Assembly: GCA_037447655.1 (NCBI GenBank)
Contig: JBBHKE010002632.1
Span: forward strand, 434,477 to 498,476
Direction: 5' to 3'
DNA length: 64,000 bases
Source of the DNA: Zygnema cylindricum
Lineage: Eukaryota; Streptophyta; Zygnematophyceae; Zygnematales; Zygnemataceae
Position numbers and translations under genes: made by a program. Positions 1 to 9,984 of this stretch are shown piece by piece; the stretch's first letter is position 1; every line of letters starts with the position of its first letter. The notes beneath the pieces are model-generated. The model was not told the DNA's origin, did not search any database, and worked only from the letters and a program-made list of their open reading frames with translations.

Positions 1-903
1 GTAGTCACTAAGGAATGACAGGCAGCCATGGCTACCTTAGCGAGACATAGAAGACAAGCTGAGAAATAAGTGGGATAGCCCATTGCAAAAGATTGGCTGT
101 TAGGTGTGGGAGTTGATCTAGTGACCTTCGGATGACCACCGTACAGAATAGCAGTCCGCCTTATCCGGTAGGTCTTGTAATAGAATTAAGTATATAGGGT
201 ATGTTATCTATATAAACTATACGACGCAATCTTTTTCATTTAACTACTTATAGGACAAATTGAACATAGAAATGTACCAGGCAACACGAATTTCAGACTG
301 CACAAAAATCACAAAACGAAATTTAATTTTGACGGACGAAATCAAATGTCTAGATCAGATCGAACGGCTCACAATGGCGTCGGTGTATCGAAGTGAATTT
401 TTTGCCGTTTGCAGATCATAGTCGGCGGTTGACACGTGGTGAGATATGATTCGACAGCGAAAATCGCGGGGGATCATTTATGGCTCACGAACTGACACGT
501 GTCAGCGGAGCGGCCATGCCGTACTATAGCTGTACAAGAAGTACATCGGTACCTGTACTTCCTTTTTACTTATAGTCTTTTGATTAGCTAGGTACAATAG
601 TAGTAGGCTTAGAGAGTTAACTTAGGACTTAGAAAAATTAAAGTTTTTCCGCCTCTCTCCCAAAGTGGATTTGTATTTATATACCATCTTTTGTTAGCCA
701 TAATTTAATGAGCAAGTGAGCAATTTCACTGATTGTTTTTGCTGCGGACTCAGGGGAGTCTAGGCTACACATGGGTTAGTCGATCAAAGTGTTTTCGTGC
801 CAATGTGGCATTATTCATTTTCAAAGTCAAAAGTGCAAATATTATTCTACAGGCTTCATATAAGGTGAACATTCTATGTAGCAATGGAGGTCACAAAATA
901 ACA
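1..903 (+). repeat. Copia-1 5' LTR (left end truncated by window)
   Basis: Blocks at 1-45, 160-180, 431-450, 501-600 and 609-903 match the 3' LTR in the same order. It contains a TATA-like stretch near 672-685 followed by a conserved leader with two clear short hairpins (747-760 and 798-810). The right end is the CA just before the GTTATGG primer-site remnant. An antisense tRNA-like block lies at about 110-172. Confidence 0.85.
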
Positions 904-920
904 CGTTATGGATTACCCTC
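904..920 (+). other. Copia-1 primer-binding site, degenerate half-tRNA type
   Basis: The bases directly after the LTR read CGTTATGGATTACCC. They align with the better preserved GGTTATGGGCCCACC of Copia-5 at 50602. That sequence is complementary to the anticodon stem-loop of eukaryotic initiator tRNA-Met, not to its 3' end. In this copy the centre is mutated. Confidence 0.6.
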
Positions 921-966
921 TAGGGTACTTATTTTCAATAAAACAGGGTTCATTTAATGGGAGACC

Positions 967-2040
967 ATGATGAAGGGTGCATTGTTTGAAAAACGGTTAT
1001 GGGGCATTGTGAGTGGTCGTGTGCGTGGCCATCCGCAAAATTGGGAGTTCCACCAGGGTTTAGAGGATCGATTCACGGGAGGATGAGCGGGGGCAGAGGT
1101 GGAAGTGGTTGTTGGAAAAAGCATCTTGCTGTTACGAGAAAGAGAAGGGGAAGGAGAAACTCACACCGATGGCTAATGGATAGGCTCCGGTAGAAGATGT
1201 TCAGAAAACCAAGGCAAATGATATTGAAATTTGGGATTTCAGCAATACTATGGCGACTCATTTTATTCTCGGGCGTCTCACTCAAGCAGTGGCTTCACCT
1301 CATCTCTATGTGGACAAAGCGGACGAGTTTTGGGAGGCTCTTGTCAACATTTACAACAGCGATACGATTCAGCAGCACGAATTGGCAAATTAGAAGGTAC
1401 AGACATATGTGTACAAAAGGGGAAAGATGTTAGACTTTTATAATGACTTGGCCGAGTTATTTATGGAGTTGGAGAGTGCACGAAAAAGGGAGACCGAGAA
1501 AAAAAAAGTAAATACTTTGTTAATGAAACTCCTAGATGACTATGAAAACATTGTTAGCATGGTTCAGGATTTGCCATATCATCGATGGATCTAGAACTCC
1601 CTTGTGGAGATGATTTTGGTTCGGGAAAGCACAATTGAGATTCGAAGAGGAGGAAAGTATGTTCAAGCATTGGTTGCTGGAGCTAACTGGGGGATAAGGA
1701 TTCCAAGAAACCTCATGGAAACTTTTGTGGAAAAGGAAGAGAAAACCTTGGCAAATCTGGATCAAGGCTTTCGAAAGGGCTTTGTCACTTTGGTAAGAAG
1801 ACGGGACACTACATAACGGAGTGTACTAAACTGATTGAGCTGATGTTGATGGAGGATCATATGGGAAAACTAGCCGCAAGGAAAAAAAAGGCCTTTGTGG
1901 CAACAAAAGTCATGGAAGAGGATTGCAATGAGGACGATAGAGAACTGCTTCTGAATGAGGAGTTGGAGGTGGAAGGTGAGCCGAAGATTCCAACGAGGCA
2001 AAAGTGTGCTCCAGGTAGAGTAAGAGAAGCTTATGAAAAA
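967..2040 (+). pseudogene. Copia-1 gag remnant
   Basis: The likely start is the ATG at 967 (MMKGALFEK), in the same context as the gag starts of Copia-5 and Copia-9. Gag forms the nucleocapsid shell in the cytoplasm. Several frames must be joined to follow it: stops and indels interrupt it between 1190 and 1830. A zinc knuckle of the CX2CX4HX4C type is visible at 1783-1824 as CHFGKKTGHYITEC, with the second cysteine changed to glycine. The acidic tail before the protease ends near 2040. It is not functional as read. Confidence 0.75.
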
Positions 2041-2043
2041 TGA

Positions 2044-5000
2044 TGGATTATTGATTCAGGAAGCCTCTATGCACATGTGTAGTGAAAAAGCATTGTTCAC
2101 CAAAATGAGAAAGATCCTTGTTGTAGAGATAGAGTTGGGGGATGGGAGAATAGTGACCACTAATTTAGTGGGATCTGTGGATCTGAGTGTCTTAGATGAT
2201 GGTAAGACATCTATAGTCACTTTCTCTGATGTTCTTTTTATTCCAGAGTTGAACAAGAATTTTATCTCTACACCGGTCTTAGTTAATAAAGGTTTTGAGA
2301 TTAATATTAAGAAACGAGTCTTTGTTGCTAGCTTTGAGAATGAAGTGTACTTCACAGCTGAAAAGGATAGCCAAGGAATGTTTAGGTTAAATTTGAGTAA
2401 TAGAAAGAATGGAGTTTACTATGCTGGTGTAAGTGATTTGATGATATGGCATAAAAGATTGGAACATGTAAATTTAGATAGGTTGAAGAAAATGAAGAAA
2501 ATGAGTGTAGTTGAGGGAATACATTTTGGAGACAATGAGATTTTGGATGATTGTAGCCGATGTGCTCAAGTTAACGCCCACAGATTGCCTTTTCCGAAAA
2601 CCGCAATATATAAGGTTGAAATGTCTTAGATCTAGTTCATACTAATATATGGGGACCAGCCAAAGTGCCATCACTTGGAGGAAAAAGATTTATGCTTACT
2701 ATCACTAATGATTGGTCTAGATACTCTAGCGTATATTTCTTGAAAAACAAATCTGAGGCTTCAACTTATTTTAAGCAGTATAAAACATGGAGTATAAAGC
2801 TCTATTAGACACCTATAAAGAGAGTTAAGAGTGATAACCGAGGGGAAAACACTTCTAGTGAGATTTATGATTTCTTGAAAGAGGAAGGGGTTCAACTGCA
2901 AAAGAATATTCCAAAGAACCCAGATGAAAACGGTGTAGCCTAGAGACTAAATCGGACATTAAGTGATAGTGCTTGTAGTATGTTGTCAGATAAAAAAAAA
3001 ATAGAAATCGTTTTTGGGCAGATGCTAGGAATTGTGCTAACTATCTCAAAAATAGAGTCTTTACCTTGGCGGTAAAAGGACGAACACCTTATGAAAGATG
3101 GACCGGGAGAAAACCTAATAGTTTACACTTAAAGGTGTTTGGAAGTCAAGTGTTTAGTCTAACACAGAAAAATCTAATTGGAAGTTAGATGCAAGGGGAA
3201 AGTCAGGATACCTACTTAGGTATGAGGAAAATGTAAACGGATATAGAGTTTATGATCTCGAAAGAGAAGACATCATTCTAGTAAAACACTTGGTTGTCAT
3301 GGATGAAAGGAAGTCAATAGATTTTTTTAAATACAATAAACCGATTAGAATTAGAATTGAATCCGGAAATGAGTTAGATTCAAATTCTGCTAACCGAACT
3401 CCGGTTAAGCTTGACCTTGCAGAGGAAGAGAAAAATCTGACCGAGAGTGACCCTCTCTTGGAGTCACAACTTCTGATTCAAACCGAGGAACAAAACGAGG
3501 AAATACAGAAATGGACGATGAACAACCGGAGATGGACTCCACGGATAGGGGAAAAGGTGAAGTTGTTCGGAGAAACCCGAGATTACCCTCCATCCTTGCG
3601 TCAAAATTTGAAGGAGGAAGGAGAAGTAGCAAAAGACTTCAAGAAAAACAAGTGAACAATAAGGTAACTAAGCAATCACATTTGAGCAAACCCTAGACTT
3701 ACTCAAAAGCAATTAATAGTCCGGAAGGTGGTAGATAGGTGATAGCTATTAATGATGAGATGGCTTCCATTATGGAAGCAAACACGTGGGAGTTGGTGGA
3801 TTGTCCTCCGGATAGAAAACTAATAGGATGCAAGTGGGTATTTAAGTTGAAGCTCAATCCAGAAAACAGTATCGAGCGATACAAAGCAAGATAATTGACA
3901 AAGGGGTTCACATAGAAGGAGGGAATCGATTATGAGGAGACTTTTGCTCCAACTGTGAGATTCCCCTCTGTCCATATTCTACTTAGTCTCGCGGCAGCAA
4001 AAGACATGGAAGTGCATCAGATGGACATCAAAACCGCTTTCTTACACGTAGAATTGGAAGGAGAGATCTTCATGCAACAACCGAAAGGATTTGTGGAGAA
4101 AGGAGAAGAAAGAAAGGTGTGCAGATTGATAAAGTCCCTTTATCGACTAAGCAAGCTCCACGCTAATGGAACAAAAAGCTGGACGAGTTATTGACAAGTT
4201 TGGGATATATCCGAATCAGTTCGGATCATTCCATCTACTTTTTTGAGGATGAGGAAGGTATAATTTTCATTGCAATATATATGTTGATGATTTGTTTGTT
4301 TTGAGTAAATCAATGGAGAAAATTAATAGATTGAAAAAGGATCTAATGAGTAGATTTGAAATGAAAGATTTGGGGGAGGCAAAGTATATTTCGGGAATTC
4401 AGATGGACAGGGATAGAGAAAAGAAAACAATTAGATTAACTCAAAATAAAGCAATTCGGAATATGCTGGAAAAATTTCAAATGGATAAAGCAAATAGTTG
4501 TACAACTCCAATGGACTTAAAGAAGGGAAATGAGGGGAGCTCAGAAGAGGGAATCTTGATCTTGGATAATGAGTTAGGACTTGAGGAAAGTAAGTTCATG
4601 CAAACAATTCCGTATAGACACGTTGTCGAAAGTTTGATCTATTTTATCAACTGTACTCTTCTTGATATAGCAGCAGCTGTGGGAGTATTAAGTAGAAGTC
4701 TGAATGATCCTAGAAAGAAAGATTGGGAAGCGGCCAAAAGGGTCATGCGGTACTTGATGGGAACAAGAGATCTATGGTTGCTTTTGAGAGGGGATAATAC
4801 TGACATCACCACTTAGAGTGATGCTAGTTATGGGGATACTCCGATAAGGAGGTGTACTTCTGGGTATGTGTTATATGTTGGGAATGGAGCTTGCTGTTGG
4901 AGTTGCAAGCAACAAAAGGTTATTGCTCAGTCCACCATGGAGGCTGAGTTTATGGCCTCTTGTTCGGTTGTGAAAGAATTAATGTGGGTGAAATCTTTGC

Positions 5001-5275
5001 TCCAAGAATTGGGATATATGAAGTATGGAGTGCAAAAGATATTTTGTGACAATCAAGCTGCAATTGCAATTGCAGCAAACCCTAAGCATCACTTAAAGCA
5101 AAGCATATGGATTTTCGTTTGATCTTTGTTAGAGAAAAAGTTGAGAATAAAATAATTAGCTTGGAATATAGACCAAATGGAGAGATGGAAGCAGATATGA
5201 TGACTAAACTAGTTCCTTCTCCCAAACTGATATTTTGTAGGAAGAAATGTGGGCTAAAGCAAAAGCTAGACTAGA
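2044..5275 (+). pseudogene. Copia-1 pol remnant (PR-IN-RT-RH)
   Basis: The protease begins with WIIDSG at 2044, followed by a small indel and SMHMCSEKALFTK in the next frame. The pre-integrase zinc region (WHKRLEHVN, CSRCAQ) lies at about 2440-2620 and the integrase core at about 2630-3080 (NIWGPAKVPS, SDNRGE). An RT linker with a FEGGRRSSKRLQEKQ motif is at about 3580-3660. RT spans about 3780-4500, with the catalytic YVDD near 4279-4290 after a one-base shift. RNase H is at 4800-5250 (DASYG, STMEAEF, CDNQAA). At least ten stops or frameshifts interrupt it, including TAG at 2941 within NGVA-RLN and at 4814. Confidence 0.85.
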
Positions 5276-5287
5276 AATTAAGGGGAG
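5276..5287 (+). other. Copia-1 polypurine tract
   Basis: The purine run AAATTAAGGGGAG ends directly before the TGTTGAAAAA start of the 3' LTR. This is the expected place for the primer of second-strand DNA synthesis. Copia-2 and Copia-7 have comparable runs before their 3' LTRs. Confidence 0.7.
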
Positions 5288-6249
5288 TGTTGAAAAAGGT
5301 ATTTTATAGTCTTGTCTTTTTTGGTCTTCCAACAACCTGATACTTGTCGTAGTGACTAAGGACTTGCAGGCAACCATGGCAATCTCATGCAGGTAAGGAG
5401 TCAGAGCAAAAGCGTTAATTTCATGCCAAACTTAGGCGGTCCCTAGTAGGACTTGGACCGGTGACCTCCGAATATTGGTAGTCTGGCGCAGCTGTTAGCC
5501 TTATCCGGTATCCTATCCGGTATCCGGAAGGTCTTGACAAAACGTTATACTTATTGGGTTTTGTATTAATTTATATTGTAACACGTTGACATACTTCACT
5601 TAACATATTACGGGATGAAGTGAACATGAAACGTGCGAGACTGCACGAAATAAAGTATCGCATGAAACAACATCAAATTTTGACGGACGAAATTGGAAGT
5701 CGTTCGCGATCGACGGCTTGCGGAGGAGCCGGAATTCTGTAATGGTTTTTTTGGCGGTTTGCTGAACATATGTCGGCGGGTGACACGTGGCGAAGGATGA
5801 TATGACAACAGGTATCACGGAGGGAGCAACTTCGGTTCAAGAAATAACACGCGTCAGCGGAGCGGCCATGTCGTACTATGGTTGTACAAGAAGTACAGCG
5901 GTACCCGTACCTTCTTGTACCTTACAGTCTTTTGATTGGATAGGTACACTAGTAGTAGGCTTAGAGAGGTAGTTTAGGACTTAGAATATTTCTTGGATTT
6001 CAGCCTCTCTCCTAGAGTGCTTCTGTATTTAAAGTCCATCTTTGGCCAACCATAACTTAATGCTCAGGGGAGCAATTTCAGTGATTCTTTTTGTTGCGGA
6101 CTCAGGGGAGTCCAAGCTACATAGGGTTGTAGTCGGTCAGATTTTTTGCGTCCCATGGTGGGATTTATTCATTGTCAAAGTCAAAAGTGCATATATTATC
6201 CTAGAGGCTTCACATTAGCTGGACAATTGTATAAAATGTCACAGAATCA
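5288..6249 (+). repeat. Copia-1 3' LTR
   Basis: It starts TGTTG after the polypurine tract and ends at the CA of CAGAATCA, giving 962 bp. A TATA-like TATTTAAAG lies near 6026-6034. Three leader hairpins are at 6061-6074, 6098-6113 and 6151-6163. The third has changed from TGCC/GGCA in relatives to TCCC/GGGA, so pairing is kept. An antisense tRNA-like block is at about 5446-5510. Confidence 0.88.
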
Positions 6250-7425
6250 CAATCCCCCTTACACAAACATTTGCATATGAACAGCATATATTACCATAAG
6301 CATATATATTCTGAGTTGAAACCCTTCCCGTTTGTTTCCCTTCCTTGGCTCACCTATGTTATTCCATTTCAAATGATTAAAACAGAAAAAAAAACATTAA
6401 AAAATGAAAAATACACCAAAAATAACTTTGCTAAATTGAATCGATAACTCCACACCACATAACGTTATCACGTGCTTTCCCTAAACTTTCTTTAGTTATA
6501 TAAAAACAAAGAAAAAAGTTCGCAAACCAATAAAGTAGAAATCCCATTGAAACATAGAACACACATTTATTGAATGTAGTGTTTTCAATCCACACCGATA
6601 TCAATCAAAATCTCTTTTTTCCCCCTAGAGCCTTAGATTCTCTATTTCCACCATCAAATCACCATTACTTATTATTTTTTAGATAAAACCAACAAGAAAA
6701 AACAAATCTATAGTATAGGTTATCAAAAGGTCTTTTGAATTCACATCCTTGTCAACCTTAAACTTTACAACCATATTATGTAAAGACATTAAACAAGTAT
6801 ACAATTGTCTAAAACAAAAGGAAAATGCTTTGACGTAAATAATAAAAAGGAAAAATTTTATGTATGTAACTTTAACTTCATTAAAAAATTATGAGTTTTT
6901 ACAAGGACCTTTCAATTAAATTTTAATTGATTAAAATCAATTGTTACTGTAAAGAACATATTTTAGAATTAGTTTTTCTAGTCAATATTTATTGTTTACT
7001 ATCATGGTTTTTAATTTACAAATATATTTATTTTAGATATATCTTTTTGTCATCTAACATTACTTACCATTATAAAAAAACATTGTTATTATTAGTTAGT
7101 CTTCTCATTCTTAGTTATTATTACTACATTTTATTTTTATTATAATTTGTTATTATTAGTATTATTACTAGCATTACTATTACTGTTTTAAATATTATTA
7201 TCATTATTATTTATGATTCTAATAAGGCATCCACTTAACTTTATTACCTAAAAATTTCAAATATGAGCTTGAGTTTTCAAAATGGAAGGTCGTTTGACGT
7301 GAAAAAAAAAACATTTAAAATATAAAAATAGACAATTTCCATTCAGAATTCACGTTTATATAGCCCAACGACAGTGCCGTGTGTCTTACAATTGTTCGAG
7401 GGGTGTCTTACAATTGTTTGAGGGG
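6250..7425. other. AT-rich intergenic or intron-like DNA, LRR-array unit 1
   Basis: No coding region is supported. Stretches at about 6263-6400 and 6540-6600 recur at about 7850-8000 and 8150-8215, and again in part at 8790-8990, so this is the first unit of a tandem array whose units include an LRR exon. An imperfect TTA/ATT microsatellite-like run occupies about 7085-7215. A 23-bp direct duplication (GTGTCTTACAATTGTTCGAG and copy) lies at about 7380-7424. Confidence 0.55.
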
Positions 7426-7483
7426 TTTCATCTGACCGATGGATGATTGAATGCTTCCACTCAACTGGTTGCCATAAATAAAT
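7426..7483 (-). pseudogene. LRR exon remnant 1 (plant LRR receptor kinase type)
   Basis: On the minus strand, after an AG acceptor (TTCCAAG), the reading is FIYGNQLSGSIQSSIGQMK. This fits the plant LRR consensus LxLxxNxLxGxIPxxIGxL, with Gln for the usual Pro. The reading frame is the same phase 2 as the other LRR exons here. The 3' end has decayed: no GT donor is seen where relatives have one. It is a single-repeat exon, not a complete gene; LRR repeats form the extracellular ligand-binding part of receptor kinases. Confidence 0.6.
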
Positions 7484-8565
7484 CTTGGAAAACGGCCACC
7501 TGCGCAATCAATCATACAAAAACAAAAAAAAATCAAATGGCTGGCTTAGAATTTTTTTTGACTTCAAGCATTTACAAATAAAGCCGTCGAGAAAATGAAA
7601 GAATTGAAAGAACTTAAATATTTACTAGAACTTGAGGGATATTAACACAATATATTCACACATGACAGAGTTTGATCGCATACCCTTCCTCCACTTCCCT
7701 TTCCCCCACTACCCAACCCTCGCGTCCCAAACCCAACTTGAATTAAAAAAAACAAACAAAAAAAAATCATGCATGGATGAAAAAAAAAGTATGAATCTTG
7801 TCAAAGTTCAAATTGGAAGATGCATGGTTTTTTGTTACCACCTTCAAACATATGCACATTAACATAAATTACGTACAAGTGATTATATACATCCTATACC
7901 TTGTCTCCCTTCCCCTTTGTTCTCCCTTCGTTCCATATATATTATTATATTTCCAATGATTAAGACCAAAAAATATAGCAACGTAATGGCCGGCAAAACC
8001 AAAAAATGTAAACTTTTTAGAATTGGAGGACCAAAAAACAATTTCTAATTGCAAGATGCCAACAAAACATGGACTTTGTCACGCTCCTCCCACCCTTTTT
8101 TTTTCTCCATTGCATAAAAAAATAAATCTAAACACCGACAAAAAAACCGCGTTAAAACATAGAACGAAAAATACACATTTGTTTAATGCAAATTTTTCAA
8201 TCCACGTATACTTTAATTAGGATCCTCGTACACTCTGCTCTTTCCACGCCCAGCTCGTCCCTGACCCTTTCTTTAACCATGAATTATATTAAATATCCAC
8301 AACTAGCTTTTCTTACATGTGAACCAAAAAGAATAAGAAAGCTTTGCTTTACAGGAGGAGAATACTCCCAAAAAAGAAATATTGAACATCAACACAGAAA
8401 ATCAGGAGAGAATCTCAGGTAATTGGGTCGAATTTCTAACAATGAATAACTACGTTTTTTGCAATCTTCGATGAAATTAATTATTTATTGCATAAAGCCA
8501 TTTTATTTGGAGGTATTTTTTAATGCTTAACAGAAATATAGCTATATGTGTCTTACTATTCTCGC

Positions 8566-8628
8566 ATGTATTTCAATTGGCCGATGGACGATGGAATGCT
8601 TCCACTCAACTCGTTGTTACCGAGATGT
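8566..8628 (-). pseudogene. LRR exon remnant 2
   Basis: Reading on the minus strand from the CAG acceptor gives HLGNNELSGSIPSSIGQLK. The exon is 63 nt, one base past the codon break at the start and two at the end (phase 2), like the others. Compared with the 72-nt exons it lacks three residues near its end. The donor position reads GCGAGA, either a GC-AG intron or a mutated GTGAGA. It lies in a tandem duplicate of the unit that carries remnant 1, with shared flanks (AAGCAT...ACAAA...GAAAATGAAA). Confidence 0.65.
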
Positions 8629-8789
8629 CTGTGACACAAAGCATCCACAAAAGCAACTGTCAAGAAAATGAAAAACTTCAACATTGAGAGGAAAACAAAC
8701 GATATCAAAACACAATCTTTTGACGAAATCAAAAGATTGTTCATTTTTAATCTCGTTCTCAAAAATGAATCATCATCAAATCATATCAT

Positions 8790-9400
8790 GTGCATATACT
8801 AATGATACATGTGGTCTAATTATCACTTCATATATGCATGCGCTTCTATAATAATTAAATATATCTCTACCCATTCCCTCCTTTTGCACCCTGTTGCTTC
8901 ACATAGATTATTATCAATGAAATGATTCAAAATTCAACAACCAAAAACAAAATATCAATAATATTAATAATATTAATTTACAAAACTAGGTTAAAAAATA
9001 AAATTTCAGCTAAGGTTTTGAAGAATGTTTTCACACCCCGGGGATTTCACCAAGAACTTTCCCCCGCTCCCCCTCTCCCCCTCTCCCCCTCTTTTTTGCA
9101 CACCCCCTAGATTTTATTTTTTTCACAATCTCAGCCTGGTTAGGGCTGAAATAACTGCTCCTCTTTCTCCCTCCGCCTGTGCAATACTTACATTTTTTTC
9201 TGTACTGTGTAGTACCGACGCTATTTTTATGGTTTCAAAATAGGCGGATGCCTTTGTACAAGGAGCTGATTGTTTGTCACTTTTATTCCTTTGCGGGCGA
9301 GGAGCATTATCGCCAGGGACTTGTAACTTCTCTAAAAAGGCGATTCATTTATTCATGTTTATGAAAGCTATAAGATGCAAGCACAAGGAAAGATACTACC
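8790..9400. other. Partial third copy of the LRR-array flank and pyrimidine tract
   Basis: About 8790-8990 repeats the sequence seen near 7852 and 6263 (CATATGCACATTA type, then AATGATTAA/AAAACA). A C/T-rich run is at 9057-9105. From there to 9400 I see nothing recognisable. No coding sequence is supported. Confidence 0.45.
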
Positions 9401-9660
9401 TCGGGTCATGTCCTCCCTACTTAAAGAGAGCAAAAATGGCGCGACACGTGTGAGCATGCGCCGCCCGGAAGCCTCTAGAATTCTTCTACTTGTCAACCTA
9501 ATACACTAAAACCATCTAAATTTAAACTAAGGACCGAAGTTGCTAAACGACAACCTAAAAAAGTGACGTTTTTAGACGCGAGACAAAACAACACAAAGTT
9601 GTGGCGTCTCGAAATCGTCCTGAAAGTACGGACAAAACCAAATGGACGTGACGTGACTAG
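9400..9660 (-). repeat. Probable Copia-3 3' LTR remnant
   Basis: Blocks at 9496-9530 and 9590-9640 match 15841-15880 and 15970-16020 in the same order and orientation, with gaps. A weaker match continues to about 9400 (GAGGACATG context). It lies beyond the 3' end of the Copia-3 pol remnant, as a 3' LTR should, with a MITE inserted between. Confidence 0.45.
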
Positions 9661-9762
9661 AATGCCTGGTAAAGCGGTCTATTCCGCGGCCGGCGATTCG
9701 AGTAATGCTCCCCAATATTCCCCCTCCATCGGGAGAATCGCCACCGCTAAGAATAATCTTAC

Positions 9763-9979
9763 ACTGTGGTATCGCTATTAGGGTTAACAATTTTTTCGCC
9801 ACTTAGAAGATCTTTTCTCCGTACACACTTGTCCGGTTTTCACATGGAGACCGCCAATCGGAAGGTGAGAATCTTGGCTTTCATTCGCAACCGTCAGATC
9901 TAATAACCAACATGCGTGTACAGAGAAAAGATGTTTGAAGAGACAAAAAAAACATTAACACTAATAACGATTCACGGTG
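9763..9979. mobile_element. MITE copy 1, TA-flanked, 217 bp
   Basis: Ends read CACTGTGGTATCGC on the left and GATTCACGGTG on the right, with TA dinucleotides at 9761-9762 and 9980-9981. The two arms are inverted repeats that include a CGCCACTTA...TTTTCTCCGTACACA type block. It belongs to the family described at 32176 and 43121. No coding capacity; TA duplication suggests mobilisation by a Tc1/mariner-type transposase. Confidence 0.85.
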
Positions 9980-9984
9980 TAGTT

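Larger units (their letters stand above)
1..6249 (+). mobile_element. Copia-1: decayed Ty1/copia LTR retrotransposon
   Basis: Two related terminal repeats (1-903 and 5288-6249) flank a gag-pol remnant in the order gag, protease, integrase, RT, RNase H, which defines Ty1/copia. Aligning the left end with the 3' LTR shows that about 61 bp of the 5' LTR lie outside the window. The LTRs are visibly divergent and the coding region has many stops and frameshifts, so this is an old, dead copy. Its closest relatives here are Copia-5 and Copia-9, which share LTR blocks and the gag start context. The target duplication cannot be checked because the left end is missing. Confidence 0.9.

Noticed and set aside
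7085-7215. Leu/Tyr/Ile-rich small membrane protein at 6927-7145
   Set aside because: Imperfect TTA/ATT microsatellite; coding appearance is due to base composition.
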